DNA of 64,000 nucleotides from Chloroflexota bacterium. GTDB lineage: Bacteria > Chloroflexota > Anaerolineae > UBA4142. The stretch lies in the NCBI GenBank assembly GCA_023381515.1, contig JAMCQI010000057.1, forward strand, positions 73,544-137,543. Direction: 5' to 3'. Positions 26,767 through 34,648 of the stretch are shown piece by piece (positions within the stretch are counted from its first letter, which is position 1; the number at the start of each line of letters is the position of its first letter). The position numbers were made by a program, and so were the translations under genes. The notes beneath the pieces were generated by a model. The model was not told the DNA's origin, did no database searches, and worked only from the letters and a program-made list of their open reading frames with translations.

Positions 26767-29700
26767 GCTTCTCCTCCTGTGGCCTTGCCCTGGTCGCAGA
26801 CGGACGCGAACGCACAGTAATTGCAGGCGCCGTAGGTGGGAGTCGCCGCGTACGGGGTGGAGGACATGCCATTCAAGGTGTTGGCAATCGCCTGAGGGAT
26901 TTGCTTTTCGAGAATAGAGATGGGCAGCTCGCCGCGTCGATAATCGAGTTTACCCTTCGTGATCTGAATCGTCCGGCAAGATTCGGCCGTGTAACTGCCA
27001 TTGTCCTTCTCCGCGATTGAGCCGATGTTCATATAGTGGAGGGCGCGGGGCGCACCCTGAATGCGTCGGACGCCAGCTGTGAGCGCCAATGCGTACAGCG
27101 GCAGCTGATAATCGCTCGGCCGTTTGTCCCCGTCGGGCAAGAATTTCTGCATCTGGGCGTTCAGTGCGTACTTGCCAGACGAACCGGTCTTGTAGTCGAT
27201 CACTTCGTAGAAGGTGCCGGATGAAGTCTCGATTTGGTCGATCCGGTCGATGCGACCGGCGATGGGAATTCCCTCGATCTCGATTCGGAAGGGAACCTCA
27301 AGAAGAATGGGGCGCCGGATCTCGGCATCGGGTAGACCGTCACTCTCAAACTCAGCCCAGGCCGCGAGCGCGTCTTGTGCCCAGAGGCGCACGGCCTGGC
27401 GCTGGAGGTCCGGTCCGAAGCCGATGCTCCATTCGGTGCTTGGGGTATAGCGACCGCCTCCGGGCAGATCCGTCGCTTGACCCACCCATGCCGCATTCAG
27501 TGCCTTTAGTGCGCGTTCCTTCAGTCTCGCGGCGTCCCCGATCCAGGACGCGGGCTTGCCGCGCGAGAGATCGACCTCCCGGCACGTGCCGTCTCCCAAT
27601 GCCGCGCACAGGACCTCGTGAACAAGCGAACCGCGTCGCGGCGTATCCTCTTCTTCGGTTTCGATGTTCAAAACATGCGCCAAAAAGAATTGCAGGGGAC
27701 AGGTCAAGTACATCCGGATCTGCGTCGCCGAAAAAGTGTGGTCGTTCAGGACTTTCGTGGGCCCGGTCGCAGAGCCAGAATGGCGGGGAGGTCCCCCCAC
27801 CGATAGCGGAGCAAACTCTGAAGCCTTGCTCCACAAGACCGGATGCGTAAGCTGAATTTGCCCATCTTTGTCGATCTCGCCTTCATCGGCGAGCATTCGT
27901 TCGAAAAAAGGCGCGGGAAGTTGGGCCTCACCACCCGCCGTATACTGGCTGACCGACACCTGCAGATGCTGCGTGCCGCGGCTGAGCAAGACGGCGAGCT
28001 TGCGCGACTCCCGTTCGATCCAGGCTGAGTGGTCCCGCAGAGCCGGCAGTACGACGCGTCGCCCATCGGCGAATAATTCTGGTAGTCTTTCCTCGGAGAT
28101 GAGTTGGAACGGCGTGCTGGGGACCGGGCAGGCGTTTTCGGAGAGGCCCACGACAAAGGCGCTCCGGGCATGATTTCCATTCGCGCGCAGGCGGTCGAGG
28201 AGTTGGATCTCCTCGGGCCTCGTTTCCGTCTGGGTAAGCTCATCCGCTAGACCATCGAGAAGGTCGATCCACTCCTCAAACGGCGTATTGATGGAGAGTG
28301 CGGTCCCTTCCAGATCCGAAATTGCGATGAGCCAGTTGGAAAACGTGCGCGCCCATTCGTCGCGCTGAGCGCGTCCGAAAGCGGAATTGTCCCACGCCCA
28401 CGCGACACCGCCGAGATCGCGGACCAACTGAAAGAGCTGCGGTCTCAGAGGTGATTCCTTATTCAGCTTACCAAGTGCCTCGCGGACGCGTCCCAAGCAG
28501 GCGGTGGTCGCTTCCGGCCCTACGAGCGATGGTAATTCCGTGCCCTCGAGCTCACGAATGCTTTTTTCGTGTTCCTTCGCGGCGCGCTCCAAAGCCGCGC
28601 GGTCGATCGGATCGATTCCCACGTAAGGCAAGGCCAATAACTCGGAGTCGATTTCAGCGTCGGCGCCTTGTGCGAGCCATTGGAGGGCAAGGATGCCCGC
28701 ACAAATGAGCGGGTTGTGCCGCGCGGGGGGTGGTTGCGGAGAGACGAGTCCATAACGCGCTAGCACGCGACGTGCGAAGGGGAGCAGTCCGGCATCTGCC
28801 GCGACAATGGCGATGTCGCGTGGTTTTAGAGCCTGGTTCCGAGCGAGTTGGTCCGCGAGTGCCCGCGCCACTAGCTCCATTTCGTCTTCTACTGCAGAGG
28901 CGCCGGATGCCAGAATAATGGGGGCAGATATCGGCCGCCTCGCGTCCGGCATATTTATCACGCGACCGACGAGGGACGTGATGGCTGGATTCACGTTGGG
29001 CGCGAGTTGGTCGAGTGCTTCTACCTGAGCCCAGCCCTGCAAGAACTCTTGAATATGTCTCAATTCCGGAGAAGCGGGGTTTGCCTGGAACCAAGCGGTG
29101 GCGGTGAAGCGAGTGTCGGGACTGCACAGCCGCTCGATCAGGGCCAACTGGTCAGGGCGGGCTTGATGCAGATCATCCACCATTACAACGGCGAAGCGGT
29201 TACGTACGACACGTGCAATGCCCTCTTCCGCGAGGAGCTCGAGGCAGCGCAAGCTCGATTCCTGAAAGGTGAGCACCCGATGCTGCTCGCACAGCTCAAT
29301 GTAACGGGCGTAGACACGGGCCAGTTCGTGCTCGCTCAACTCGCCGGGGGCTAGAGTGAATCGGCGTCTGATTTGCGAGATCCAGTCCATCACTCGCGTC
29401 AGTTCACCGACAGCTCCTGGCGCTTCATGGAAGTCGTGCCACAATGCTCCTCCGACATCCGCCCATGCACGGGCGATGATGAGAGCCCGCGCCGCCGGAC
29501 TGATTTCATCAAGCGGAGTGTCGAGCCCCACGGTGTCCGCGTAATCGGTGAGCAGGGTGAGCTGAAAATGCTGAAGGGTCGTTACGTTGGGCAGGAATTG
29601 CGCCACCTCGTGGAGCTTGTGGCGCAAAGCGTGCGCGTTGGCCGAAAAGAAGGAAAGAAGGAGTATTCGCCGCGGAGTAAGGTGTTCATCTCGAACGCAG

Positions 29701-29792
29701 TGAACATAGTCCCCGACCAGGCGTGAGGACTTGCCCGTCAGGGGAGTGCCGGTAAGAACACGACGAAAGGCAGGAGAAGAAGGAGTCGACAT
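26763..29792 (-). CDS. AddB-like helicase-nuclease subunit with Fe-S cluster motif
   Basis: A 1009-residue protein. Its N-terminus carries a P-loop GTPLTGKS (residues 15-22), followed by a degenerate UvrD-like motor in which Walker B reads FAVVMVDDLHQARPDQ. The C-terminus is a PD-(D/E)XK nuclease: YLTCPLQFF about residue 697, GRIDRIDQIE, YEVIDYKTGS about 864 and GACNYCAFASVC about 985-996. The four-cysteine arrangement is that of the AddB/Cas4 iron-sulphur cluster. It is the first gene of a two-gene operon with the AddA-like helicase. A canonical AddB from Bacillus is about 1160 residues, so this is slightly short. Confidence 0.8.
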   Translation of the reverse strand: MSTPSSPAFRRVLTGTPLTGKSSRLVGDYVHCVRDEHLTPRRILLLSFFSANAHALRHKLHEVAQFLPNVTTLQHFQLTLLTDYADTVGLDTPLDEISPAARALIIARAWADVGGALWHDFHEAPGAVGELTRVMDWISQIRRRFTLAPGELSEHELARVYARYIELCEQHRVLTFQESSLRCLELLAEEGIARVVRNRFAVVMVDDLHQARPDQLALIERLCSPDTRFTATAWFQANPASPELRHIQEFLQGWAQVEALDQLAPNVNPAITSLVGRVINMPDARRPISAPIILASGASAVEDEMELVARALADQLARNQALKPRDIAIVAADAGLLPFARRVLARYGLVSPQPPPARHNPLICAGILALQWLAQGADAEIDSELLALPYVGIDPIDRAALERAAKEHEKSIRELEGTELPSLVGPEATTACLGRVREALGKLNKESPLRPQLFQLVRDLGGVAWAWDNSAFGRAQRDEWARTFSNWLIAISDLEGTALSINTPFEEWIDLLDGLADELTQTETRPEEIQLLDRLRANGNHARSAFVVGLSENACPVPSTPFQLISEERLPELFADGRRVVLPALRDHSAWIERESRKLAVLLSRGTQHLQVSVSQYTAGGEAQLPAPFFERMLADEGEIDKDGQIQLTHPVLWSKASEFAPLSVGGPPRHSGSATGPTKVLNDHTFSATQIRMYLTCPLQFFLAHVLNIETEEEDTPRRGSLVHEVLCAALGDGTCREVDLSRGKPASWIGDAARLKERALKALNAAWVGQATDLPGGGRYTPSTEWSIGFGPDLQRQAVRLWAQDALAAWAEFESDGLPDAEIRRPILLEVPFRIEIEGIPIAGRIDRIDQIETSSGTFYEVIDYKTGSSGKYALNAQMQKFLPDGDKRPSDYQLPLYALALTAGVRRIQGAPRALHYMNIGSIAEKDNGSYTAESCRTIQITKGKLDYRRGELPISILEKQIPQAIANTLNGMSSTPYAATPTYGACNYCAFASVCDQGKATGGEA

Positions 29793-29868
29793 GGAGCAGT
29801 GCGCCTCTGTGAAATTCTGTGATCACTGCACTTGCCAATCGCGTTCGAGAGCTGACTATCGAGGAACA

Positions 29869-29913
29869 AAAAACACCCCTGCCAGATGCGCGTCTGCATT
29901 CGGCAGTAGGTGC
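29869..29913 (-). terminator. Minus-strand terminator or attenuator upstream of the AddB-like gene
   Basis: On the minus strand, CACCTACTGCC pairs with GGCAGGGGTG around an 18-nt loop and is followed directly by six T residues. It lies about 75 bp before the AddB-like start codon. It either blocks read-through from the right or attenuates the operon's own transcript. Confidence 0.5.
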
Positions 29914-29918
29914 TAATT

Positions 29919-30608
29919 ACCGTCCAGTGTCATTATTCAGATGAGCTTTGTCGCAGGCTGAATCATCCCGCATCATGTCTCAGCGTCCGACCCGAAGAGA
30001 TAAGTGTTCTACGTACGAGTGCTGGACCATCCAGGAGAGCGAGGGCATGTCGACGCTGATGACGGGAGGATTGCATGCCCAATGACAAAGCCGAGCAAGC
30101 AAAGCAGAAGATCGCGTTCCTTCTGCATCTAGATGTAGTCCACAGTATAGCGCGAGAAGCAGCACACGTCAAACAACCGACCACATATCGAATCGAGGAC
30201 CCACATGCGGCTCAGGGGCCCAATGCTAAGAGAATTGGCCCACTGCCAGTCGGCGCGCGAGTCTGCGAATCCCTTTTTGTTGACAACGGCGTTCAGTGAT
30301 ATATTAGATTTGCGGGCTAGCTCGTTAGTTTCCTTTGCCCCAAGTGTATGGAATCGTCGAGGCTTGCTTCATGGGAGAAGCAGAAATGGCCGTGCTCCGG
30401 GCTTGCCGCATGACCGGTCTTGAGCGCCTGTCTTCCGACACGATAGTGCATCGGAGGCAGGTGTTTCGCTTTTTCGGGAGGCCTGCACGCGATTTAGGTT
30501 GTCTGGAGATTTCGGCGCCACATGCCATATCACCACATTTATGGACGCCCTACACATCACAGTGCCCAATCCATAAATGATACTGCATTCCCACATAGGA
30601 GGAAACAC
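29919..30608. other. Intergenic accessory stretch
   Basis: No convincing long gene is seen. One short plus-strand frame with a good ribosome site (30,075-30,299) is listed separately. The remaining frames are short, poorly initiated and on both strands. Base composition is lower in GC than in the flanking operons, as in decayed accessory DNA. Confidence 0.4.
30075..30299 (+). CDS. Possible small hypothetical protein
   Basis: A 74-residue frame starting ATGCCCAATGACAAAGCC, six bases after a good GGGAGG ribosome site. The N-terminal half is a plausible amphipathic helix (KAEQAKQKIAFLLHLDVVHS); the rest has no pattern I recognise. It stands alone in an otherwise decayed region, so it may be a remnant or a chance frame. 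Confidence 0.3.
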   Translation: MPNDKAEQAKQKIAFLLHLDVVHSIAREAAHVKQPTTYRIEDPHAAQGPNAKRIGPLPVGARVCESLFVDNGVQ

Positions 30609-30836
30609 ATGGAACGCTATCAGAATCTCGGCGGTGATTCGGGCGTCGCAGGCTATGAAATTGGTCCTGACTATATACGGGTCGAATTCTCCGATGGCTC
30701 GATCTATCTATATACGTGCATGAGCGCTGGCGATCAGAATATAGAGCATATGAAACAACTGGCCAGGAACGGCCAGGGACTCAATTCGTTCATCAACGCG
30801 GCTGTTCGTAAGGCATATGCTCGAAGGGAGCGATAG
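30609..30836 (+). CDS. KTSC-like small domain protein
   Basis: Start set at the ATG behind a perfect AGGAGG (spacing 7); the upstream in-frame extension is not needed. The 75-residue product has YEIGPDYIRVEFSDGSIYLY followed by a helix and a C-terminal RNGQGLNSFINAAVRKAY. This is the general layout of KTSC-type domains (a strand with V.F..G..Y.Y and an ...L..FI......Y end). Similar small proteins occur on mobile elements, and their biochemical role is not established. Confidence 0.55.
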   Translation: MERYQNLGGDSGVAGYEIGPDYIRVEFSDGSIYLYTCMSAGDQNIEHMKQLARNGQGLNSFINAAVRKAYARRER

Positions 30837-30951
30837 TCCCAACATGCTTTTCCCGGTCTTGTCGTGACATGTCTGCAGTGGCGCAACGTGCAGACAAGTT
30901 TCCGTGATCAGGGTGGTCAATGCTATCGACAATGATACGTTCGAGATCTTA

Positions 30952-30977
30952 GTATTTGACCGAAAATAACTTGAACA
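30952..30977 (+). repeat. Left inverted repeat of the IS
   Basis: Pairs with 32,295-32,320 read in reverse complement; 24 of 26 positions identical. Confidence 0.8.
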
Positions 30978-31026
30978 GTTTGTGGTACACTTGATCGCAC
31001 TCCACTTGGGGTGAGGTCAAGGAACC

Positions 31027-32291
31027 ATGTCTAGATCGAGCAAGCGCCGGATCCATCGATGTGGGTGCGACACCTGTCGCTGCCATCCGTATGGCTCGGT
31101 TGCCCTGCAACATCGGGCGATCAATCGCGTCCTAGCGACTTTGGACGAGAAGAACCGTCGCCGCTTCGTCGGCTTGTTAGCCGTTCAGCAAGGGGAGCGC
31201 AGCATCGTCCCGTTGGCCTGCATCACGGGCCTGAGCCGGAATACCATCTATCGCGGGAAACGCGAGATTGAGCATCCCTCGACCAAACGGTGGGGACGCC
31301 TGCGCGAACCCGGGGCTGGCCGCCGACTCACCGAAAAAAACAACCAGGTATTCTCGATGCGCTCGATGAACTCTTGACTGACACCACCGCGGGCGACCCC
31401 ATCACCGGCCTCAAATGGACCCGCAAGACTTTGCGCAAGTTGGCCCGGCGCTTGCGCCGCAAGTTCAAAGTGGGCCGCACGACCGTAGCCCGCTTGTTAC
31501 GGCTCAAACGCTACGCCTTGCGGGTGAATCGCAAGCGGCTGAGCCGTCATCATGATCCAGAACGCGATCGCCAGATGCGCTACATTGCCCGGCAGCGCCG
31601 CAAGTTTCTCAAGGCCGGTTGGCCCATCATCAGCGTGGATACCAAGAAAAAAGAGCTGATCGGAGCCTTCAAGAACTCGGGGCGGAGTTGGCGGCAAGCC
31701 CCGGTGGACGTCCTGACCACTGACTTTCTGCAAGATGCAGTGGGCAAAGCGGTTCCCTATGGGATTTACGATGTCGCCCGAAATGAAGGCTACGTAGTCG
31801 TCGGCCAATCGCACGAAACAGCCGCTTTTGCCGTCGCCGCCATTCGCTCGTGGTGGTTAGAAGTGGGACGCCACGCTTACCCGGACTGCCATGACCTCCT
31901 GATTGAAGCCGATAGCGGCGGCGCCAACGGGCATCGGAACTGGCTCTGGAAGGTCGGGCTCCAAGCGCTCGCGGATGAATTCGGGCTCACGATCACCGTG
32001 ACGCACTATCCGACGAGTGCGTCGAAATGGAATCCGGTGGAGCATCGCTTGTTTAGTCCGATCAGCGGCAACTGGGTAGGCCAACCGCTGAGCAGCTTTG
32101 AGACGGTGTTAAAGTTCATCCAGACGACCCGAACCGAGACGTGGTTGCGCTGTCGGGCTCGGTTGGATACGAGCGAGTACGCCACGGGCTTGAAGGTGAC
32201 CAAGGCGCAGAAGGCATTGGTCCATTTCGGACGCCCTCGCATCTTGCCCAAGTACAACTACATTATCTGTCCGCGAACCGAGATTCCGTAA
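31027..32291 (+). CDS. ISAzo13-family transposase, read in two frames
   Basis: The first frame runs 31,027-31,377 and encodes an N-terminal helix-turn-helix part. The second is open from 31,290 to 32,291 and encodes the catalytic part (IISVDTKKKELIGAFKNSGR, LLIEADSGGANGHRNWLWK, ITVTHYPTSASKWNPVEHRL), which are ISAzo13 DDE-type signatures. At 31,335-31,341 the zero frame reads A AAA AAC, a canonical -1 slippery heptamer. A single -1 slip there fuses the two into about 421 residues, the normal length of this family, which is usually a single reading frame. So this is either programmed frameshifting or a recent A-run mutation that inactivates the element. Ribosome site AAGGA precedes the start. 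Confidence 0.78.
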
Positions 32292-32294
32292 AAG

Positions 32295-32320
32295 TGTTCA
32301 AGTTATTTTCGGACAAAGAC
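32295..32320 (-). repeat. Right inverted repeat of the IS
   Basis: Reverse complement of the left end with mismatches at the third and eighth positions. Confidence 0.8.
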
Positions 32321-32337
32321 TTAGGGGCCTAAATGAT

Positions 32338-33348
32338 ATGAAGACTTCCATTTTCTTTGCAATTCCCTGCGGAGATTTCTACGAGCAACAGGTCAACATT
32401 ATCAAGCGTGTTTGCGAAAATGCCGATTTGGACGCTCGAATTGTCGAACACAGCCTGACGACCTCTGAGCTATGGCCCACAATTGTATCAGAGATCGAAC
32501 GAGCCGACTACTTTGTCGCGGACATCTCGTCGATGCGCCCAAATATCCTGCTTGAACTTGGGTTTGCTCTAAGGGAGAAAGCCGAGCGGCGCGTTGGCAT
32601 TTTTGTATCGAACAACGTCACACTGCCCGCCGACCTGCGAGGCAAGAAATATATGCCCTACTCCGGATATGCCAACTTTCAAAGTCAGTTGATAGCCTGG
32701 GTTGTCCAAGTTGTTGGGGTCGACAAGGCTCGCCTTCAGACGCTTCCCGCAACGAGTATCCATTTTCACGACGAGTTCAAGGATTTTGACCAGTTCATGA
32801 GGCTATGGGACGTTCCTTCCAACTGCAATTTCTCGCTAAAGGCCGAAGGGTTGAGATTTTCGGCCGCCGATCCCATTCCAATTCGGACGCGGTCGCTCGG
32901 TCTGCTCCAAGACCTGGAGTTCGAGTTCACCGCGCGGATAGAGGTGGGAGCCATTGGCTGGGTTCTGAAGGGCACTATATCAGACCAAGGTCTCCCTTTC
33001 TGTGTTATGTTCAACACCGATCTCAGGAGCCTCACGCCCCATGTCCTAGACCTCATTCACCCGCACCCGACTACTCTCTGGCAGGCTTTTCCCTCGGTAC
33101 TCGTGAACATACCTGTCTCAAAGGATGGATGGTTTACAATTACAACTAAGTGTGTTGGCGACTCATTCACAATTTCCAGTCATGGAAACCAGTTGTACCC
33201 ACAGCTCCCTGCCATCGCAGCCGATTTCTCAAATGCTTCTGCGTACCCGGCGTACGCGTCAGTTAACCCGAAGCAGGGACAGATTGGGTTCCGCTGCCAT
33301 TCTCAAGAAATCGCCATCGTTAGAGATGTCCAAGTGCGGGAAATCTGA
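32338..33348 (+). CDS. TIR/deoxyribosyltransferase-like domain fused to a beta-sandwich domain
   Basis: A 336-residue protein. Residues 1-120 (IFFAIPCGDFYEQQVNII, ADYFVADISSMRPNILLELG) match the flavodoxin-like fold shared by nucleoside 2-deoxyribosyltransferase-like and TIR-like nucleotide-binding domains, found in many defence effectors. The conserved acidic position is the Glu in LLELGFAL. Residues ~150-336 look like an all-beta, LamG/DUF1080-type sandwich (GWVLKGTISDQG, GQIGFRCHSQEIAIVRDVQV). The ATG is only 17 bp from the IS end, with a weak AGGGG ribosome site, so its original promoter is probably displaced. A stand-alone NAD- or nucleotide-consuming defence effector is inferred. Confidence in the fold is moderate, in the function low. 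Confidence 0.5.
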   Translation: MKTSIFFAIPCGDFYEQQVNIIKRVCENADLDARIVEHSLTTSELWPTIVSEIERADYFVADISSMRPNILLELGFALREKAERRVGIFVSNNVTLPADLRGKKYMPYSGYANFQSQLIAWVVQVVGVDKARLQTLPATSIHFHDEFKDFDQFMRLWDVPSNCNFSLKAEGLRFSAADPIPIRTRSLGLLQDLEFEFTARIEVGAIGWVLKGTISDQGLPFCVMFNTDLRSLTPHVLDLIHPHPTTLWQAFPSVLVNIPVSKDGWFTITTKCVGDSFTISSHGNQLYPQLPAIAADFSNASAYPAYASVNPKQGQIGFRCHSQEIAIVRDVQVREI

Positions 33349-33391
33349 ACGCCACCGGGGATCTTCTCCCTTGCAGATTCTTCTGTAACAG

Positions 33392-33420
33392 AGTGTTTGC
33401 CTGTGGGGCAAACGCTTTCT
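33392..33420 (+). terminator. Hairpin after the TIR-like gene
   Basis: GTGTTTGCC pairs with GGCAAACGC (one wobble) around a short loop, followed by GCTTTCTG. It lies about 45 bp downstream of the stop codon. The T tract is poor, so it is a weak intrinsic terminator. Confidence 0.45.
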
Positions 33421-33633
33421 GTGGCATTTCGCCCCAGGTCATTTCGTTGCCCACAGTGATTCATGTCTATGCATACTAACTGCGTAGGTAATACCGGATG
33501 CAGCTCACTCTGGCGCTATTCTCTCATATGTTTGGTTCCCTTTTTGGAAGCTAAGCCCGAGGAGCGTGCTTCGTGGCCGACCAAGCAGACCAGAGATTAA
33601 TGTTTGGCGCCAGACTGAACCACACGCGACGCC

Positions 33634-33702
33634 ATGCACTTTTTGGTACCGCCCACTTGCACCTTTTGGTGCCACGGCGTTGCACTTTTTGGTCCGGCCA
33701 AA
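33634..33702 (+). repeat. Three 23-bp iteron-like direct repeats
   Basis: The core TGCACTTTTTGGT recurs at 33,635, 33,658 (TGCACCTTTTGGT) and 33,681, with an exact 23-bp period and partly conserved flanks (GG-T-N-CC-G-C). Two helical turns per unit places every copy on one face of the DNA, as in plasmid Rep iterons or repressor arrays. A degenerate copy in inverse orientation (GATGCTTTTTGGCTGG on the minus strand) lies at about 33,723-33,738. Confidence 0.65.
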
Positions 33703-33870
33703 CTCGCCTAGACCGCCAGAATCCAGCCAAAAAGCATCCCTTCCAATCCAAATTGCCGCGACCATCTTATATATACTCTCTTCATCTCCTGCGTCTCCTT
33801 TTTCCCCATCATTGTCACTCGCCTGCGTCCACTTGTCATTTCTTCTTTGTTTCGTTTCCTCCCAAAAGTA

Positions 33871-33900
33871 TTGACTTGTCCCTCTTCTGTGCCGTATACT
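33871..33900 (+). promoter_or_regulatory. Strong sigma70-like promoter downstream of the iterons
   Basis: TTGACT (33,871-33,876), 18-nt spacer, TATACT (33,895-33,900). Start of transcription expected near 33,907. Confidence 0.65.
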
Positions 33901-33906
33901 GATCTC

Positions 33907-34181
33907 AGTTTAATTTACATGGTCTCATTCGTCGCCTGGGACGATTGCCCTCGTATCTGCTTTCATGCGAGGTGAGTTCAACTGTAGGTGTCATGGTCTC
34001 TCGGTTGAACTGAATGATGTATCCTTCGCCAAGATCGTCTAGTTGTCCTTGGATGCACTAGAGCTCCAGCTCTGAAAGCAATCAACTCCATATTTCGCCA
34101 CGCGAAGCCATTACTCCGTGTGATTTACTGCGCCCTCAAAAGCCTGTCTCTACGAATCCGTCGTCGAGCGGGCTTTTTGCG
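33907..34181 (+). ncRNA. Candidate structured small RNA (~275 nt)
   Basis: The segment runs from the predicted start of the 33,871 promoter to an intrinsic terminator. It holds only trivially short frames (longest from an ATG is 18 codons). Several hairpins can be drawn: CCTCGTAT/ATGCGAGG (about 33,952-33,975), GTTCAACTG/CGGTTGAAC (about 33,977-34,011), TTCGC/GCGAA (about 34,095-34,107) and the terminal stem. Its position next to iterons suggests replication or copy-number control, but no RNA family is recognised. Confidence 0.5.
34138..34180 (+). terminator. Intrinsic terminator of the candidate small RNA
   Basis: AAAAGCC (34,138-34,144) pairs with GGCTTTT (34,171-34,177), with an inner CTC-ACGA/TCGT-GAG stem, and ends in a run of five T. 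Confidence 0.6.
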
Positions 34182-34251
34182 TTTCTCCTCTCGGTAGCTT
34201 GGGTACTGAAGTTCCCTGTTCCACATCCCAAGACATCGATACAAACTCGAG

Positions 34252-34297
34252 ACATCCCCGGGTCGTGATGCGTCACGGCGTGGGGACGTTTTGTTTC
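34252..34297 (+). terminator. Second hairpin with T-rich tail before the core operon
   Basis: CATCCCC and GGGGACG flank an inner perfect CGTGA-TGCG-TCACG stem, followed by TTTTGTTT. It sits 30 bp before the ribosome site of the first small membrane protein. It may act as an attenuator of the downstream operon. Confidence 0.4.
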
Positions 34298-34327
34298 CAC
34301 AATCTCATCTGAAGGGAGGTGATCTTC

Positions 34328-34444
34328 TTGAAGGAGGCATTGATGATCTTTGCTGCACTCGGCGCCGGCGCGTATCTGGCCGCGCAGGCGCTGCTCCATC
34401 TGTTGCAGCCATTGTTCGTCGCGCTCTCCGGTCACATGCACTAG
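34328..34444 (+). CDS. Very small membrane protein A
   Basis: A 38-residue frame with a TTG start behind GGGAGGTGAT; a downstream ATG is at codon 6. The body is one hydrophobic helix (ALGAGAYLAAQALLHLLQPL) with a short polar tail. It resembles the next gene in length and layout (an acidic/basic start, FA.L..G..Y..A..LL..L.P..VA.S), so the two are probably duplicated or functionally paired. Function unknown; a single-pass membrane peptide is all the sequence shows. Confidence 0.45.
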   Translation: MKEALMIFAALGAGAYLAAQALLHLLQPLFVALSGHMH

Positions 34445-34493
34445 ACGTGGTGCGCGCAGGAGAGAAACATTCCAAACCGAAGGAGGTGAGAGG

Positions 34494-34619
34494 TTGAAGA
34501 AAGACGACGTGTTCGCGCTGCTCTTGTTACTTGGCACGGCGCTGTACTTTGGCGCGCACGTGGCTGCGGCTCTCTTGCGGCCCGTAATGCCCGCCGTCGT
34601 CAATGCGATGTCGAGGTGA
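34494..34619 (+). CDS. Very small membrane protein B
   Basis: A 41-residue frame starting TTG AAG AAA GAC, preceded by GAAGGAGGTGAG, an excellent ribosome site. It has a single hydrophobic helix (VFALLLLLGTALYFGAHVAA) and ends in a short segment LLRPVMPAVVNAMSR. It is similar in layout to membrane protein A 50 bp upstream. Function not recognised. Confidence 0.5.
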   Translation: MKKDDVFALLLLLGTALYFGAHVAAALLRPVMPAVVNAMSR

Positions 34620-34648
34620 CGCCCACTCTGCACGAAGGAGAAAACGCG

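Larger units (their letters stand above)
30952..32320 (+). mobile_element. ISAzo13-family insertion sequence, 1369 bp
   Basis: Terminal inverted repeats are at 30,952-30,977 and 32,295-32,320: 26 bp with two mismatches, sharing CCGAAAATAACTTGAACA. The element is bracketed by TTA on both sides (30,949-30,951 and 32,321-32,323), a plausible 3-bp target duplication. It contains a single transposase gene in two overlapping frames. The right end lies 17 bp from the start of the TIR-like gene. Confidence 0.8.
33349..34327. other. Non-coding locus with iterons, promoter and structured RNA
   Basis: This 979-bp stretch holds no convincing protein gene. Short frames on both strands across 33.5-33.9 kb overlap the direct repeats and lack good starts. 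It contains, in order, a weak terminator, three 23-bp direct repeats plus an inverted partial copy, a strong promoter, a promoter-to-terminator RNA unit, and a second terminator-like hairpin before the core operon. The layout resembles a replication-control or origin region. Confidence 0.5.

Noticed and set aside
30335..30608. Short frames of about 80 codons on both strands before the KTSC-like gene
   Set aside because: No start signals or conserved pattern; likely decayed DNA.
33505..33902. Several 60-110-codon frames across the direct repeats
   Set aside because: Present on both strands, no ribosome sites, and their repetitive peptides simply mirror the DNA repeats.
33919..33975. 18-codon frame in the candidate small RNA
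   Set aside because: No ribosome site and its 3' part lies in a hairpin; considered non-coding.
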